Below are positions 41,820 through 53,520 of a stretch of 64,000 nt of DNA, in pieces (positions within the stretch are counted from its first letter, which is position 1; the number at the start of each line of letters is the position of its first letter). The translations under genes were made by a program, and so were the position numbers. The notes beneath the pieces are model-generated. The model worked only from the letters and a program-made list of their open reading frames with translations. It was not told where the DNA came from and searched no databases. The stretch comes from Megamerina dolium (lineage: Eukaryota > Arthropoda > Insecta > Diptera > Megamerinidae): assembly GCA_963854835.1 (NCBI GenBank), contig OY978525.1:44122554-44186553 (forward strand), given 5' to 3'.

Positions 41820-43970
41820 GAGCTTAAAAAAGCATGTGAGATGCCTCATTTTGCTGTTCAAATGCTTGTGAGACTATCTGCGTTGGAGAAACCAAAATCT
41901 GGCATTCCCCTGCTGCAAAGTGCCGGGCATGTACACATTAGATTAAGGAATGACTCCTCTGCTTCCTCGTCTCTGCAGCTTGTGCAAATGTCATGTGTTA
42001 GGTCGCCTAATCCTATCCTCCTAGCATGTGATCTAAGAACGCAGTGGCTTCTAATTACTTCTGTCATGACCCTCAAAACGCTTGTATCTAGAGTGAGCAA
42101 ATTTTTTGTGCGGTCCCAGTCTAGCTGTGGCCAGATCTGTTGCGCGGTCTTCCCCTTGATAAAGTGAGTCCAGATGTCGTTTGTCTTGTCTGTCATTCTC
42201 CCCTTTATTATTAACTTACAGATGTTCAATGAAGTTCCCAAAGTCAGGGGAGAGTTCTACCGTCGTGCCATTACTGGCTAGTTCGTCCACCCTGCAGTTG
42301 CCTAAAAGGTCACTATGATCCGGCACCCACAGATGCAGATTATACTGCTCAGTCATCTCATGCAGAGATCTGCGGCAGTGAATCATGGTCTTGGATATTA
42401 AAATGTGTGATCCAAGTGCTTTGATAGCAGCCTAGCTGTCAGAGTTAATCCCAATATCTTTCATGGAGATTTTGTTTTCTCTGACTATAGAGAGGGTTAA
42501 GTCAGTTGCCTTTACTTCCGCTCGGCAGACACTGCATTGGTTAGGCAGCCTCAAAAAGTTGTTGATCACTAAGGTGTCTGAGTATACCCCTATCAGTGAA
42601 GATCAGGTTGTATTTATCCAGAAGTTCTGGAATTCCCTCATCCCATTCTCTCCTGTCAGGTATATAAGTGGTGAATCTCTTGTTGAACTTGAAAGTTGGG
42701 GTGATATATTCCAGTTCCCAAATCTCAGTTCTTTGAATGCCTATCGAGGAATGACCACTTTGATGTTGCAACCATTGATGTGCCGTTGCGGCCCATTATG
42801 ACTAGTTATGGCCGCAGATTGCATGAAGAAAATGTCCAGGACAATTAGGTAAAGCATTATTTCTAATGCGTTTGTTGGCGTAGTTCTTAATGCGCAAGTA
42901 ATTATTATACAAGCCGAACGTTGTATCATATTTTACAGAGTAGGTTTCGGTGGGATGCTTTCTGCAGAGCAGTGCAGGTCCCATATGTTAGGACAGGTGT
43001 AACTACAGCTGTATAGATCCAGTGCATGACATTTGGTTTAAGACAACATGACTTGCCTATTGACCTCTTGCAGACATACAGCGCAACTGATGCTTTACGC
43101 TTAAACGACGGGTGTTGGCCCTAACTTTGTCTAACGGGTTTTGCATAAAGTCCCTTATAGTGCCCGAGATTCTGCCAACTACAGTAAGGATAATATCGTC
43201 CGCATGCGATATCTCTTTGCAGCCGCCAGAGTCCAGATTTTTCAGTAGTTCATTGACTACGAGGTTCCAGAGAATGAGTGAAAGGACGCCTCCTTGTGCC
43301 GTTCTTCTGCTGTCTATCCTTGAGAGGGAGGGAGGGAGCTACATAGATCAGAGAGAGTAGTTCTACCTAGTAGAAGATATTCTATCCAGTGTACCAGATG
43401 CTCCTCCACCCCACGTCGTGTAAGTGCTCCTGTGAGGGCTCTTAGCTAGACATTATTGAAGGCACCGTCTACATCTAAAAAGATAGCCAACATGTGGAAG
43501 CATTTTTCTGTCTTTGGGATAAAGACAACTCTCACTCTGCACCATTTCTTAAGAATGTAATTAAGGCAGTTGTAGCCAATGAAGATTATTCTTAAGTACT
43601 CAATAATCCTTCTTTCTAGATTTTTCTAGTTAAGCAGGAAAAATGTCATCTGGTTCTGATGACTTGAATGGTTTGAATCCCGTGATAGCCTATTCGATCT
43701 TCTCCCTGGAGATGAAATGAATGTTTAAGTTGGAAAAGTTATCTTCGACCATACGTGCATCGGACGGCATTCCGTGTTGTCTGATTGGAAAATGTGTGTC
43801 AGTTAGGTGTTCTAGAGCCTTCTGTTTCAGCGGGGAGCGAGTGAATACCGGTGGGTGATGAACTTGCCTTCAATAGTGTTGGCGGCAGAGGTGTTGATGA
43901 TTAGGTGGGTGTCTGTTGCGGTGGTTGTCGTTGTAAACAGCACACTTGTTATTCACTTTTCTTAAAATTC
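41820..43970 (-). mobile_element. LOA/I-type LINE remnant with RNase H region
   Basis: Minus-strand order is RT N-terminal block (FKPFKSSEPDDIFPA near 43660), a FLDVDGAFNNV box near 43460, QGGVLSLILWNLVVNELL near 43280, the catalytic HADDIILT (normally YADD) near 43195, then an RNase H-like region (42771-42463) and a cysteine-rich C-terminus (41858-42241). Many stops. The GAFNNV box and RNase H order fit LOA/I-group LINEs; the exact clade is uncertain. Confidence 0.78.
41858..42241 (-). pseudogene. LINE C-terminal domain with Cys-rich motif
   Basis: This 127-residue frame has HDICTSCRDEEAEESFLNLM followed by CTCPALCSRG. The C-x2-C...C-x-C-x3-C pattern with E-rich spacer is typical of the tail after RNase H in LOA/I-type elements. 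Confidence 0.75.
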
Positions 43971-44112
43971 AAGAGTTCTAGTTCAAGTTCATGTTGTTCA
44001 ACACTTTATTTCAATTATTTATTCAATTTAAATGTAAATATATATCGAGAGTGAAAAATATCTCGCACTGCTCGATAAATCGGAGTTTTTATATATTTTA
44101 TTTTCTTTTATA

Positions 44113-45412
44113 AAGGGTTATCCATTTCGCGGTTTCAAAAGTATAGGGCTAGAATTCGACATCTGTCAAACTGAGTTGTTAAAACAATTTCTCTATTTTT
44201 CAGTTCAAAGTCTGACATTTACGAAAATGGATCGCTTAACTATCGCACAACACACTAAAATTGTAAAAACCTACTACAAAAATGGTGATTCTGCTACAGC
44301 CACATATCGTGCTTTAAGAGGAGAGTATGGTTTACATAATCGTCCAACTACGCAAGCAATTGGCAAAATTGTGAAGAAATATGAAGAGACTGGATCGGTT
44401 ATAGATATTGTAAGGCCTGTGCATCATCGTTTCGCTCGTACTACCGAAAATATCGCTGTAAGTGAAAGTGTTGCCGAAGACCCGAATGTGTCGATTCCTC
44501 GTCGTTCTCAGGAATTAGGACTGTCTTACGGCACATTATGGCGTATTTTGCATTTGGATCTACACCTACATCCATATAAAATCCAGCTCACACAACAACT
44601 GAAGCCAGCTGACCATTCACAAAGTCGTAGATACGTCGAATGCGTGCTTGAACAACAGGCGGTGGACGGCGATTTTTCGAACAAAATTTTCTTCAGCGAC
44701 GAAGCACATTTCTCACTCGGTGGGTATGTTAACAAACAAAATTGTCGTATTTGGGGTTCTGAGAATCCTCAAATAATTGAAGAGAGGCCACTACATCCAC
44801 AAAAAGTCACTGCTTGGTGCGCTCTTTGGTCCTGAGGTGTGATTGGACCTTACTTCTTCGAAAACGACGATGGAACGACTGTCACCGTCAATTCGGAGTG
44901 TTATGGTCATATGATAACCGACTTTTTTTGCCTGCTATTGAAGAATGCGACTTAGAGAATATGTGGTTTCAACAAGACGGTGCCACATGCAACACAACTC
45001 GAGCGAATATGGCTTTATTGCAAGAGAAATTTTCTGGCCGCGTAATTTCTCGTCGTGGCGATATCAAGTGGCCACCAAGATCATGCGATTTGACACCGCT
45101 TGACTTTTTTTGTGGGGCTACGCGAAAGACCGTGTTTATGCAGATAAACCTTTAACTCTTGAGCACCTAAAAACCAACATTCGTCACGTTATGGCTGAGA
45201 TACCGCCCAATATGTGTCAAAAAGTGGTCGAAAATTACCTCAAAAGAATCGATGCTTGCAACAATTCGCGTGGAGGTCATTTAAATGATGTAGTATTTCA
45301 CACATAATGTCAACATTCAAACTTTATAATAAAAAAGAAATATCATGATAAAAAATATTTTATATGTGTTTTATTTACATTTACTTTTGAAACCGCAAAA
45401 TGGATAACCCTT
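44113..45412 (+). mobile_element. Rosa-type DD41D mariner element, copy 2
   Basis: The ends AAGGGTTATCCATTTCGCGG and inverse are flanked by TA (44111-44112, 45413-45414). Length is 1300 bp, retaining the segment deleted in copy 1. Inserted within one arm of the inverted repeat, so younger than it. Confidence 0.93.
44227..45307 (+). pseudogene. DD41D transposase, three inactivating changes (copy 2)
   Basis: Starts MDRLTIAQHTKIVK. An alanine codon is missing near 44457. A stop replaces Gly after CALWS (TGA near 44834). Two single-base losses occur in T8 runs (near 44931 and 45106), each shifting the frame. The motifs FSDEAHF, WFQQDGATC and SCDLTPLDFF are otherwise intact, so decay is recent. 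Confidence 0.92.
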
Positions 45413-45799
45413 TATATTTTAGTGAAACACGCACACTTCTATTCATGGAGTTTTATATCAACAATAATAAGATAAGTAATTAAAACAGAAAGTGATGAGA
45501 AAAATAAGTAGAGGACTTCAAGAGAACGAGAGAGAGAGAGAGAGAAAGAGCGAAAAATAGCGGGACGAAATAGAATTACACTAGAGTTAGAAACTATATG
45601 CGGGCAGTGGACGACACACGTGTTCTTAAAATAAAAAGTAAATAAAAATAAAAATACAGTATTTAATATATTTAAATTAATCTTAGAAATACTTAAAACT
45701 AACTACAAAATATACGGATTTTGATTGTGTGTTGACACATCTTCAGGAAGTTCCAGTGGCGATGATAGGAAAAAGCGTAGAGTAGAAGCTGGACCTTGG

Positions 45800-46168
45800 T
45801 GGGTGCCGTAGCTCAGTGGTTAGTGTGTTCGCCTTCTGATCTGTAGGTCGTGGTTCAATACCCGGCTGATGCATAACAAATTTAATATCGAAAAGATTTT
45901 TCTTTCGAACGGTACCCACCTGTCGGCAAGCAATTGGCAATTCTTCCGACAGTAACAACTTGCCATGAAAAAGCTTCTAAAAAGAACTCTGTGACAAAGC
46001 TCAGAAAAAGTGATGTCACAAGTGTTCTGCCGTTCGGAACCGGCTAAAATAAGTAGGTCCATTCTAATACTGTCCAAAATTTAAGACGCACAACAGTAAT
46101 GGAGGAGAAGCTCGGCCAATGAGCCCTTTGGGGCTTTAAGTGCCACATATTTATTTTTTTTTTTTATT
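45800..46168 (+). mobile_element. tRNA-derived SINE copy S5, full length
   Basis: A-box TAGCTCAGTGG at 45809; the B box is altered to GGTTCAATACC. The full ~300-bp body follows (CAAGCAATTGGCAATTCTTC, GTTCGGAACCGGCTAAAATA) with tail TTAAGTGCCACATATTTATT and a T run. It is almost identical to S6, sharing the unusual B-box change. Confidence 0.92.
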
Positions 46169-46329
46169 TGAGACTTTCACAGAAACCCTCATTTTCTGAC
46201 TACAGGTTCATTAATTCATGCTAGATGCGCATCCTAAAGAACCTCTAATCGTCTGAAATAGTCGAAGGACGAATTGTACAATCTTCAGAAGCATTACTAA
46301 CAGTCACATCAAAGAGATAGACTCAGATA

Positions 46330-46705
46330 TAAGTAGTAGGAAAACATTGAAATCCCTAGTAAGTCAGATATCATGCCCGATTCAGAAACTACGGGAAAAG
46401 CTAAACACCGATGATGGAACAAAGAATTGGGCGAACTAAGAACAGAGAGTAGAAAATTATTCAACAAAGCAAAGAGGTCCAGGCTGGAATTGGACTGGGA
46501 CCTGCACAACGAATCTCTAAGGAAATACAAAAAGTCCATAGAAATGCCAAACGGATATCATGGAAAACCTACTGCAAAGATATTAAAGGAGTTTCCGAAG
46601 CTGCAAGGTTTAGGAAGGTACTCTCTGTGTCCACATTTATATCAAGAATCCTACATGGACCGCCTCAGAAAAGAAGGTGTCTACGCCAAAACACGTGTGT
46701 CGCGC
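46330..46705 (+). pseudogene. LINE endonuclease-RT linker scrap
   Basis: The frame 46427-46720 reads LGELRTESRKLFNKAKRSRL and WDLHNESLRKYKKSIE. This matches the basic helical linker between endonuclease and RT in LOA/I-type LINEs. It follows the SINE tail directly. Confidence 0.7.
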
Positions 46706-46723
46706 ACTGCCCGCATATAGTTT

Positions 46724-46980
46724 ACTACCCTAGTGTAATTCTATTTCGTCCCGCTATTGTTCGCCCTTTCTCTCTCTCTCTCTCGTTCGTTCTCTTGATC
46801 TCCTCTACTTACTTTTTCTCATCACTTTCTGTTTTAATTACTTTTCTTAATATTGTTGATCTAAAACTCCCTCAATAGAAAAGTGCGCGTTTCACTAAAA
46901 TAAATAAAAGAAAATAAAATACATAAAAACTTCGATGTCTCGAGCAGTCCGCGTTATTTCTCCCTCTCGATAGTTGCAAA
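46724..46980 (-). repeat. Right arm of the 44.0-47.0 kb inverted repeat
   Basis: Reverse complement of 44045-44112 plus 45413-45605. This arm has no DD41D insertion and so shows the empty site. Confidence 0.75.
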
Positions 46981-47469
46981 GATTAAGAAATTACAACATA
47001 ATATATTGTGATACAATAGATATTGTTTTACCGACGGCAAAACATACTTTCATTTGCTCTATTTTTGGTTTACTTTCTCCATCTCATTTGAGGTGTTGTT
47101 AATTGGTATATGTATGTACAAAAACAATACCCAAGATCATATCTCACATATTGCACATACCATTTACAATTAGAAGTACATATTGATGCAATTAAAAAAT
47201 ATATCAAGAGATCTCAAAAGAGACTATACATATATACACATACTCGAAAATTTAATTGGCGTATTGGCAATTATTCATTTTTGGTATACGCCCCCGTCGA
47301 GATCAAAGTGGTCCTTAATTTTGCAATTTCACAACGATGAAGGAAAATACTTCACAATTGTTGTTGGTCCCATATATTATTAGCCATTGCTATTAAATTG
47401 TAACAGTGGGTACCAACAAACGATTTTGGTGTTGAATTTTTTAATACTACATTTTTATTGAATTGCAAA
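46981..47469. other. No gene; AT-rich
   Basis: The 76-aa frame at 47110-47340 is unrecognised. It may be leader sequence of the BEL/Pao derivative that follows, but no match to the leaders of the other copies was seen. Confidence 0.4.
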
Positions 47470-47559
47470 CGTTTTTATTTATTTCTCGCGCCGGTTTAGT
47501 AATTAATGAATTCCCAAATATTCGAAATATCAGCACTCAATCTATTCAGAGCTATTGCT

Positions 47560-48330
47560 ATTCATGCCATCAACCCGGAAGATCATACAAAACTTTCTTA
47601 GAAGGCCAGAAAAAACAATTCCTATACCTATGGAGTGATAGGTGCCTCTATGCAATCAACGCTCATCTTCGCGAGCTGAGTTCCGAGGTCGAACCCCCCG
47701 CAGTTTCCTCTTCTCCGGCAATTCCGAATTACCCGTTGAGAGAGTAAATAATGAATATTCATTTCCCCCTATTCAATTGCCTACATGTGACACCTCGTGC
47801 TTTTACGGGGATTATGTATAAAGGCCGAGCTTCAGAGATATATTTAAAAAGATATATTTACGCATGACAAATTTGTAACTTTTCAACGTTGACACGAGTC
47901 ACTGGCATGCGATTTTCGTGTACTTATGTTCCACAAAACTCCCGGATATTACATTGAACCTGTGGGAACAGTCATTAAAGGATAAGCGTGATATTCCTAA
48001 ATGGAGTGATTTTGACACTTTTCTATCTGAGCGGTATCAGGCGCTCGAATCCATCTCAGATATTCGAGGTGGTTCTTGGCCATTCTGCCTGCCGCCTAAT
48101 CGACAACCCAGTCGATTTCATCCTCCCATCCTACAGTGAACCCCCGAAAAATAAACACATATCACGTCCACTTTTCATATCGTGATTGCCTACTGTGTCG
48201 AAAGTCACACCCGCTTCGTCATTATTCCGATTTTCTTAAACTGCCGATCGGTGAGAGATACAATATAGTGATAAAGCACTCTGTGTACAAACTTCTTCGC
48301 TAATTTCCACGACTACAGTAATTGCAAGAG
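47560..48330 (+). pseudogene. BEL/Pao Gag, decayed (derivative B)
   Basis: AINAHLRELSSEVEPPAVSS matches derivative A with two differences; after a deletion near 47820-47880 the FVYLCSTKL-type block and LWEQSLKDKRDIPKWSDFD follow. Zinc-knuckle remnants (HSPHFSYRDC-type and C..C..H patterns) lie at 48170-48330 in shifted frames. Confidence 0.7.
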
Positions 48331-48469
48331 GCCATTTACGTGCTCGTTTTGCAGAAAACGACACAATTCCCTTGTTCAGAAAACTCATCGAGCAGTCAAC
48401 GTGAAGCAATCCTTGCACCAACTTCCGCTGCAATATTTTATGGACGATCTTGTCAATCGTTCACTTCCC

Positions 48470-48960
48470 AGTTGCGAGCTATTTCTACTGAGAATCCCCA
48501 AATAGCTTTGAAAACTGCAAGCCTTTCAACAGCAGATAATACAGTACTACGCGGAACGGCAGTAGTATACATTCATCATCACGACATTTACAGCCCGTGC
48601 CTTAATTGACTCATGCTTCGAAGCGATCTTTAAGTCGGAACACTTACGCAACAGGTTACGCCTCCCTGTTACAGAGGTTACTGATCTGAATGAGGTAGAT
48701 ACATCTCAGTCGACAAAAATGTGTTCTTTGGTGATCGGATCCCCTATAGAACCGAGTTTTTTATTGCAAGTAGATACTTTTGTTCTTAAAAAACTTACGG
48801 GAATAGTCCCATCACATCCGATATCTGCCAACATACATAAATAGCTCTCTGATTACGGTAGCAGATGAAAATCTACGCAGAAGTTCCTCTGTGGATTTAA
48901 TATTAGGAGCTGATATATACTCATCACTAGTACTCGAATTACTGAAAAATTCACTCTTAG
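48470..48960 (+). pseudogene. BEL/Pao protease, decayed (derivative B)
   Basis: The frame SQLRAISTENPQIALKTA parallels A. The active-site region near 48600 reads ARALIDSCFEA, so the Gly of Asp-Ser-Gly is replaced by Cys. The end block SVDLILGADIYSSLVLEL is near 48895-48940. Confidence 0.75.
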
Positions 48961-49668
48961 AAGTTTGGTGACACAGGAACTGTGCGCTGCCAGAGTTTAC
49001 CTACATATGAATGGGCTCAGGTGTTAACATCCCACTATTCAATACTTTTTCATGATCAGAATCACACAACGTGACATCATGGATCCCGAACTTTCACATT
49101 TTAGATCAGTCGGATGTATTACATACTCCGCTAATCCTGTCAATCTGGCTTTTCTGATTACTTATTATTACTTATTATGTGAAATATAATCGGGAATATC
49201 TTCGTTGATTTTTCAGATACTCTATGAGCCAATGAAGATAAATTTCTACGTACTATACACCCGATTTCTTCCAGAACCATTAACATTTCCAGTGACATTT
49301 AATTTCTGTTGGTACTCTTACGGGCCGTGTAGACATTACGAATTTCAAGACTCATTCACGTTCTTTCACAAAAAGGCACTCGGAGTATTTAATTGTATTA
49401 TTATTAATGTGCTAGAATATATCTCAACTCAATACTTGTTTGGCAACTACGTTGACCTAAAATCCCGTACATCTGGTCTACGACCAGCGCTTATGGTTTA
49501 TATTCTCTAATAACCCTATCCATCTACGATGGAAGGAAACAGTAATTTGAGAAATCACCCAGTGTACAGATTGAAAACTACTGCAGACAGCACTGCTAGA
49601 TTACTATTCTAAGGATAGAGGTAATCGCAATATTATACGACTTTGAGGAAGCACATTTTACCTGTCAC

Positions 49669-49793
49669 CAATCAACATTCGTTAAGCGTTCTCCAATCAA
49701 CATCTCTCTCAATCAATATTCCACAATCAACGTTCAATGATCAACGCTCGTTTCTCACTCATCATTCAACATTCTTAACAATCAACATGTGTT
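49669..49793 (+). repeat. Array of CAATCAACA-type motifs
   Basis: About seven occurrences of (C)AATCAACRTT or variants in 125 bp, at the same relative place as the TGTTGATTG array at 6303-6447. Confidence 0.65.
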
Positions 49794-49847
49794 ATCCCTC
49801 CTCAAAGGCTCCTTTTTCACTCTTATGAAGGATAAGGCCCAGCTTCT

Positions 49848-50215
49848 AAAAAATAAAATAAATAAATATGTGGCACTTAAAGCCCCAAAGGGCTCATTGG
49901 CAGAGCTTCTCTTCCATTACTGTTGTGCGTCTTAAATTTGGACAGTATTAGAATGGACCTACTTATTTTAGCCGGTTCCGAACGGCAGAACACTTGTGAC
50001 ATCACTTTTTCTGAGCTTTGTCACAGAGTTCTTTTTAGAAGCTTTTTCATGGCAAGTTGTTACTGTCGGAAGAATTGCCAATTGCTTGCCGACAGGTGGG
50101 TACCGTTCGAAAGAAAAATCTTTTCGATATTAAATTTGTTATGCATCAGCCGGGTATTGAACCACGACCTACAGATCAGAAGGCGAACACACTAACCACT
50201 GAGCTACGGCACCCA
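49848..50215 (-). mobile_element. tRNA-derived SINE copy S6, full length
   Basis: Minus-strand A box near 50200 (TAGCTCAGTGG) and the same altered B box as S5 (GGTTCAATACC). Body and tail are nearly identical to S5. One of the two most similar copies in the window. Confidence 0.92.
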
Positions 50216-50221
50216 CTCTCC

Positions 50222-50729
50222 AATACCTAATCATATATCTTATGTTGGAGGAGGCAAGAGTAATGGTTATAAAGGTGGGAAAGTTCCCTATGTTGCATAC
50301 TAGTAAGTTGGTAGTTGCTAAGTAATCCAAAATTGACTCATCTCTGTCATAGATGTCGGAAATGCCCCAAAAATTGTGCTGTGCATTGGCATCGCATACG
50401 ATGATCATCGCCAGGTGCCTATGCATGGCTTCGGTAACCACTCTTTTCAGACGATCTGGTGGTGGGGGCTCCGGATGGTCGTGGGATAGGTAGCCTGAGG
50501 CGATCCAGTAGCATCTCCCATTTAGCTCGAGGGAGATCGTCGTTACTGAAATTAGGGAGTAAATATGCATTAAGTGGTTTCCTGACAAAGATACAAGTAC
50601 GTGGTCTACCTGCACACTTTCTGTGAAACAATTCGCAATCTGGAAGCCCATTCCACATATGCCATTCGCCACCGTTGATCGCTCTTGGTTTAGAGCGATG
50701 TCTTCACATTTTGTCCAATAACGCTGCAT
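50222..50729 (-). pseudogene. LINE endonuclease fragment
   Basis: The minus-strand frame contains AMIIVCDANAQHNFWGISDI and DYLATTNLLVCNIGNFPTFI. This is the GDxNAHH...WG core of apurinic-type LINE endonucleases, with the Gly before Asp changed to Cys. The element is related to LOA/I-type LINEs; no RT adjoins it. Confidence 0.8.
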
Positions 50730-50799
50730 AATACTCTATTCTGATCGTTCATCCCTTCTGCAGATAATTCATGAAGCTTGTGTCATGTGCATCACAAAA

Positions 50800-51520
50800 G
50801 AAGGGAAAGCAAAACCTTTCCTGCCGAGCTTTCCACGCACTCTGCAAACTGCCTACTGGACTCAGGCGTATAATAATAGACCCACATTTCATCCAACGTC
50901 AAAAACGTTAAAAAAAATCTGCTCGATTACACTACGACAACGCTAAACAGGCGTTTTGGCTCGACGGTCAGCAAATGCGATACCCATCGCTTCGATAGCG
51001 TTTTCATATCCAAAACATCGTGCAAAAGACTCCCATCCGTTGTTTAGAAATATTTACGGCCTCAGCTAACTCGTGTAATTTTACTTTTCGATCACTCAAA
51101 ATGATTCGATTCACTTACTTCACGGTTTCCAAAATTATAGACTCTTTTGGTCTTCCAGAGCGAGGTGGGTCTTCGGTGCTTGTTTGATCCACTTCAAAAT
51201 CACTAAACCACCGATAAACTGTTGCTCTCAAAACAACAGATGTATGATACCATTTCTGCGACCATTACTATGATTGTTCGGAAGTCTTTTCCATCAAAAA
51301 ACAATGTTTTATATAGATGCGATACTCCGGTTTTATTATTAATTTAACTACAGCAAAAGAGCGTCAGTCAAACGACTGTAGCTTGCAAACGAATGGACGA
51401 AATGTCATGAAATTTCATACATAAGCTAGTAACAGATGAACCTCTCGCAATGAATGATTTTTCTAGTGGCGCCACCTATTAAAAAATCTCGAGACTTTTT
51501 AGTCCATGTAGTATTTTATT
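50800..51520 (-). pseudogene. mariner transposase N-terminal remnant
   Basis: The minus strand shows VLRATVYRWFSDFEVDQTST, EDPPRSGRPKES (the GRP linker), then KVKLHELAEAVNISKQRMGV and DQ-rich scraps, i.e. the two helix-turn-helix domains of mariner. Stops are frequent and the catalytic part is lost apart from W(M)KCG-type bits near 50890. Confidence 0.72.
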
Positions 51521-53409
51521 AATGAAAATGCTAACGATTCAGTGGAGTAAGTTTAATTTTATTCATGTTTTTATTATATAAAATCAAATAGCGTTAACAT
51601 CAACAAGTAGTTCTTTTTAACAACCTTAAAAGTATAAATTTTCATCTGAAAATTACTGAAAAACAAATAACCAAGCATTTCGGATATGGTTGTCCAGTAG
51701 CAAGATATTTTGACACACTTCAGCAATGGCGTTTTACACTTTCTTTTTCTTTTTAAGCTCGTTTTTTAAAGAATCTTCATTTAGTTTTTTCACGAAATCT
51801 ATAAAATTCTGTAAAATAAACGGCTTTGGTGGTCTACTGCAAAACGATCCCTGCATCCGTCGTCAAGGATGAATTTGCAGTTTTTGAAGGTGGTATAATA
51901 GAAACGCTATTGCTCAGTGGAGAATTCTGGGGAATACGTGTCTATGCAATATACCTTATTGATATCATTTTCTTTGCACATAGCCTCGAATTTTGGTAAT
52001 TCCCATAGTTTTTCAAAGAAATTTTTCTATCCAGCTACCATCTCCTCAGTCAGTACTCGGCTTCACTTTTCTTCTGTCTTATTCTTTTCAGCCAAGACCA
52101 TTAAAACACAAACGACTTTTTGAAAGAAAATCTAGAAAATCTAGGTTCTCGAAAATTCTACGAACAAAAGTAATTATACTTACATTTGAAGTCAATTTTT
52201 ATATGAAAATCTAGTTTGCATGTACATTAGACCTTACCAAATAGGATATATATTTATTTCATTAATTTCCTTTTTTCAATTTTTGTGTTGATTTTTTTTT
52301 TCTGTAGAAAGGGAAGTCAAAGGGAAATGTTGTCTTAATATAGCTAATATAACTCTACAAAAACTAGTAAATACATAAAAATATGTATATTAATTCATTT
52401 GTTGAAAAAATAACTAAACAATATTTCACTAAAAGCCACAAATTTCAATCATATTGTACTAAGTACATACACATAGGTAATAAATTTTGGGCAGTACTGA
52501 CATCGATGCGCAACTTATCACTTGAGAAGCCTTTTTAATTTTTAGCTGCATTCTCTTGTAAACGAGTTGCAAAGAACGCCAACTTCCTTATAATCTCTCT
52601 TTAGTTATTTAGCAACGCTGGTTATATATACTGTTGTTTGTGATATTTGTAAACGAAATAAAAAAAAAGGAGCAATTCTACGTAATCTGTGGTAAATATA
52701 TTCGTTTATTTAAAATAAATTTTTATTTGCACTTGCTTTATTTTGCTTTTTAGTTTTGTTTATATTTACAATAATTTGATGTGTCTTTGAAATTTCCCAA
52801 GCACATTCCAGTAACCTATTCACAATAGTGCTATTTTTTATACTTTGAAATCCTATAACTCAGTCGCTTAAAATATAAGCGACTTCGATTGAACTCGCTA
52901 AAATAAGCAAGCTTGCTTATTTTTGTTGTTGCTTTGCATGCAATTCGATAAAGCGAGTGTTCCTTTGCAACTTGTGTGCAAAAGAACGCGCCATTATAAA
53001 TTCTAAAAGTCGTATTTTTAAATTTTCGACATCTCTAATGTGCATAGCTCTTCATTAACTTCATTATCATTACTCAAAACAACAGTAACATATGAAGAAG
53101 GATACAAACTTGTACCAAGCGAGCAACCACCAAACCCACTTAAATATGTAGCATCCATTCGCTTCTTTATATTGAGAGCGTTCGTGCAGCGGGTGTTACA
53201 TTATAAATTTCAGTCATGTTTCTAATAACTTTGAATTAATCATCTTTTCCTGTTGTTGTTTTTGCCAGTCATTCTGGAATTCTAATGATGACACTGTTGC
53301 TGTTCTCGGTACTGGGGAATACAGAATGAGTAGGAGTAGCATCAGCATTATCAGTATAAGCAAAAGCAAACGTGATGTCTTGTCTTTATTGACACGAACA
53401 GACTATACT
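51521..53409. other. No gene recognised; AT-rich
   Basis: Frames of 60-75 codons (51917, 51993, 53040) have no recognisable motifs. No repeat matches within the window. Confidence 0.45.
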
Positions 53410-53436
53410 TTATATAAATATATATATATATACATA

Positions 53437-53518
<82 letters not shown>
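53410..53518. repeat. (AT)n microsatellite at a mariner break
   Basis: About 109 bp with short TTT/ATT interruptions. The mariner remnant breaks off exactly at 53519. Confidence 0.97.

Positions 53519-53520
<2 letters not shown>

Larger units (their letters stand above)
44045..45605 (+). repeat. Left arm of an inverted repeat, interrupted by DD41D copy 2
   Basis: 44045-44112 plus 45413-45605 match the reverse complement of 46724-46980: CTCGATAAATCGGAG against CTCGAGACATCGAAG, a GTGAAAC.CGCAC block, a (GA)n run and GCGGGACGAAATAGAATTAC. The two arms enclose a SINE and a LINE scrap. The repeat may be an LTR or another element end; that is not settled. Confidence 0.75.
47470..49820 (+). mobile_element. 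BEL/Pao derivative B: gag and protease without RT or integrase
   Basis: Plus-strand sister of derivative A: gag (47560-48140), zinc-knuckle region (48140-48330), protease (48470-48960), then directly the 3' region (landmark GAATGGGCTCAGGTGTTAAC near 49010) and the CAATCAACA motif array. There is no RT, RNase H or integrase between. Decayed by stops and deletions. Only one copy of the 3' region duplicated in A. Confidence 0.75.

Noticed and set aside
50169..50221. Extension of the LINE endonuclease frame into the SINE
   Set aside because: The last residues of that frame are SINE head sequence read through by chance; the endonuclease homology stops near 50222.
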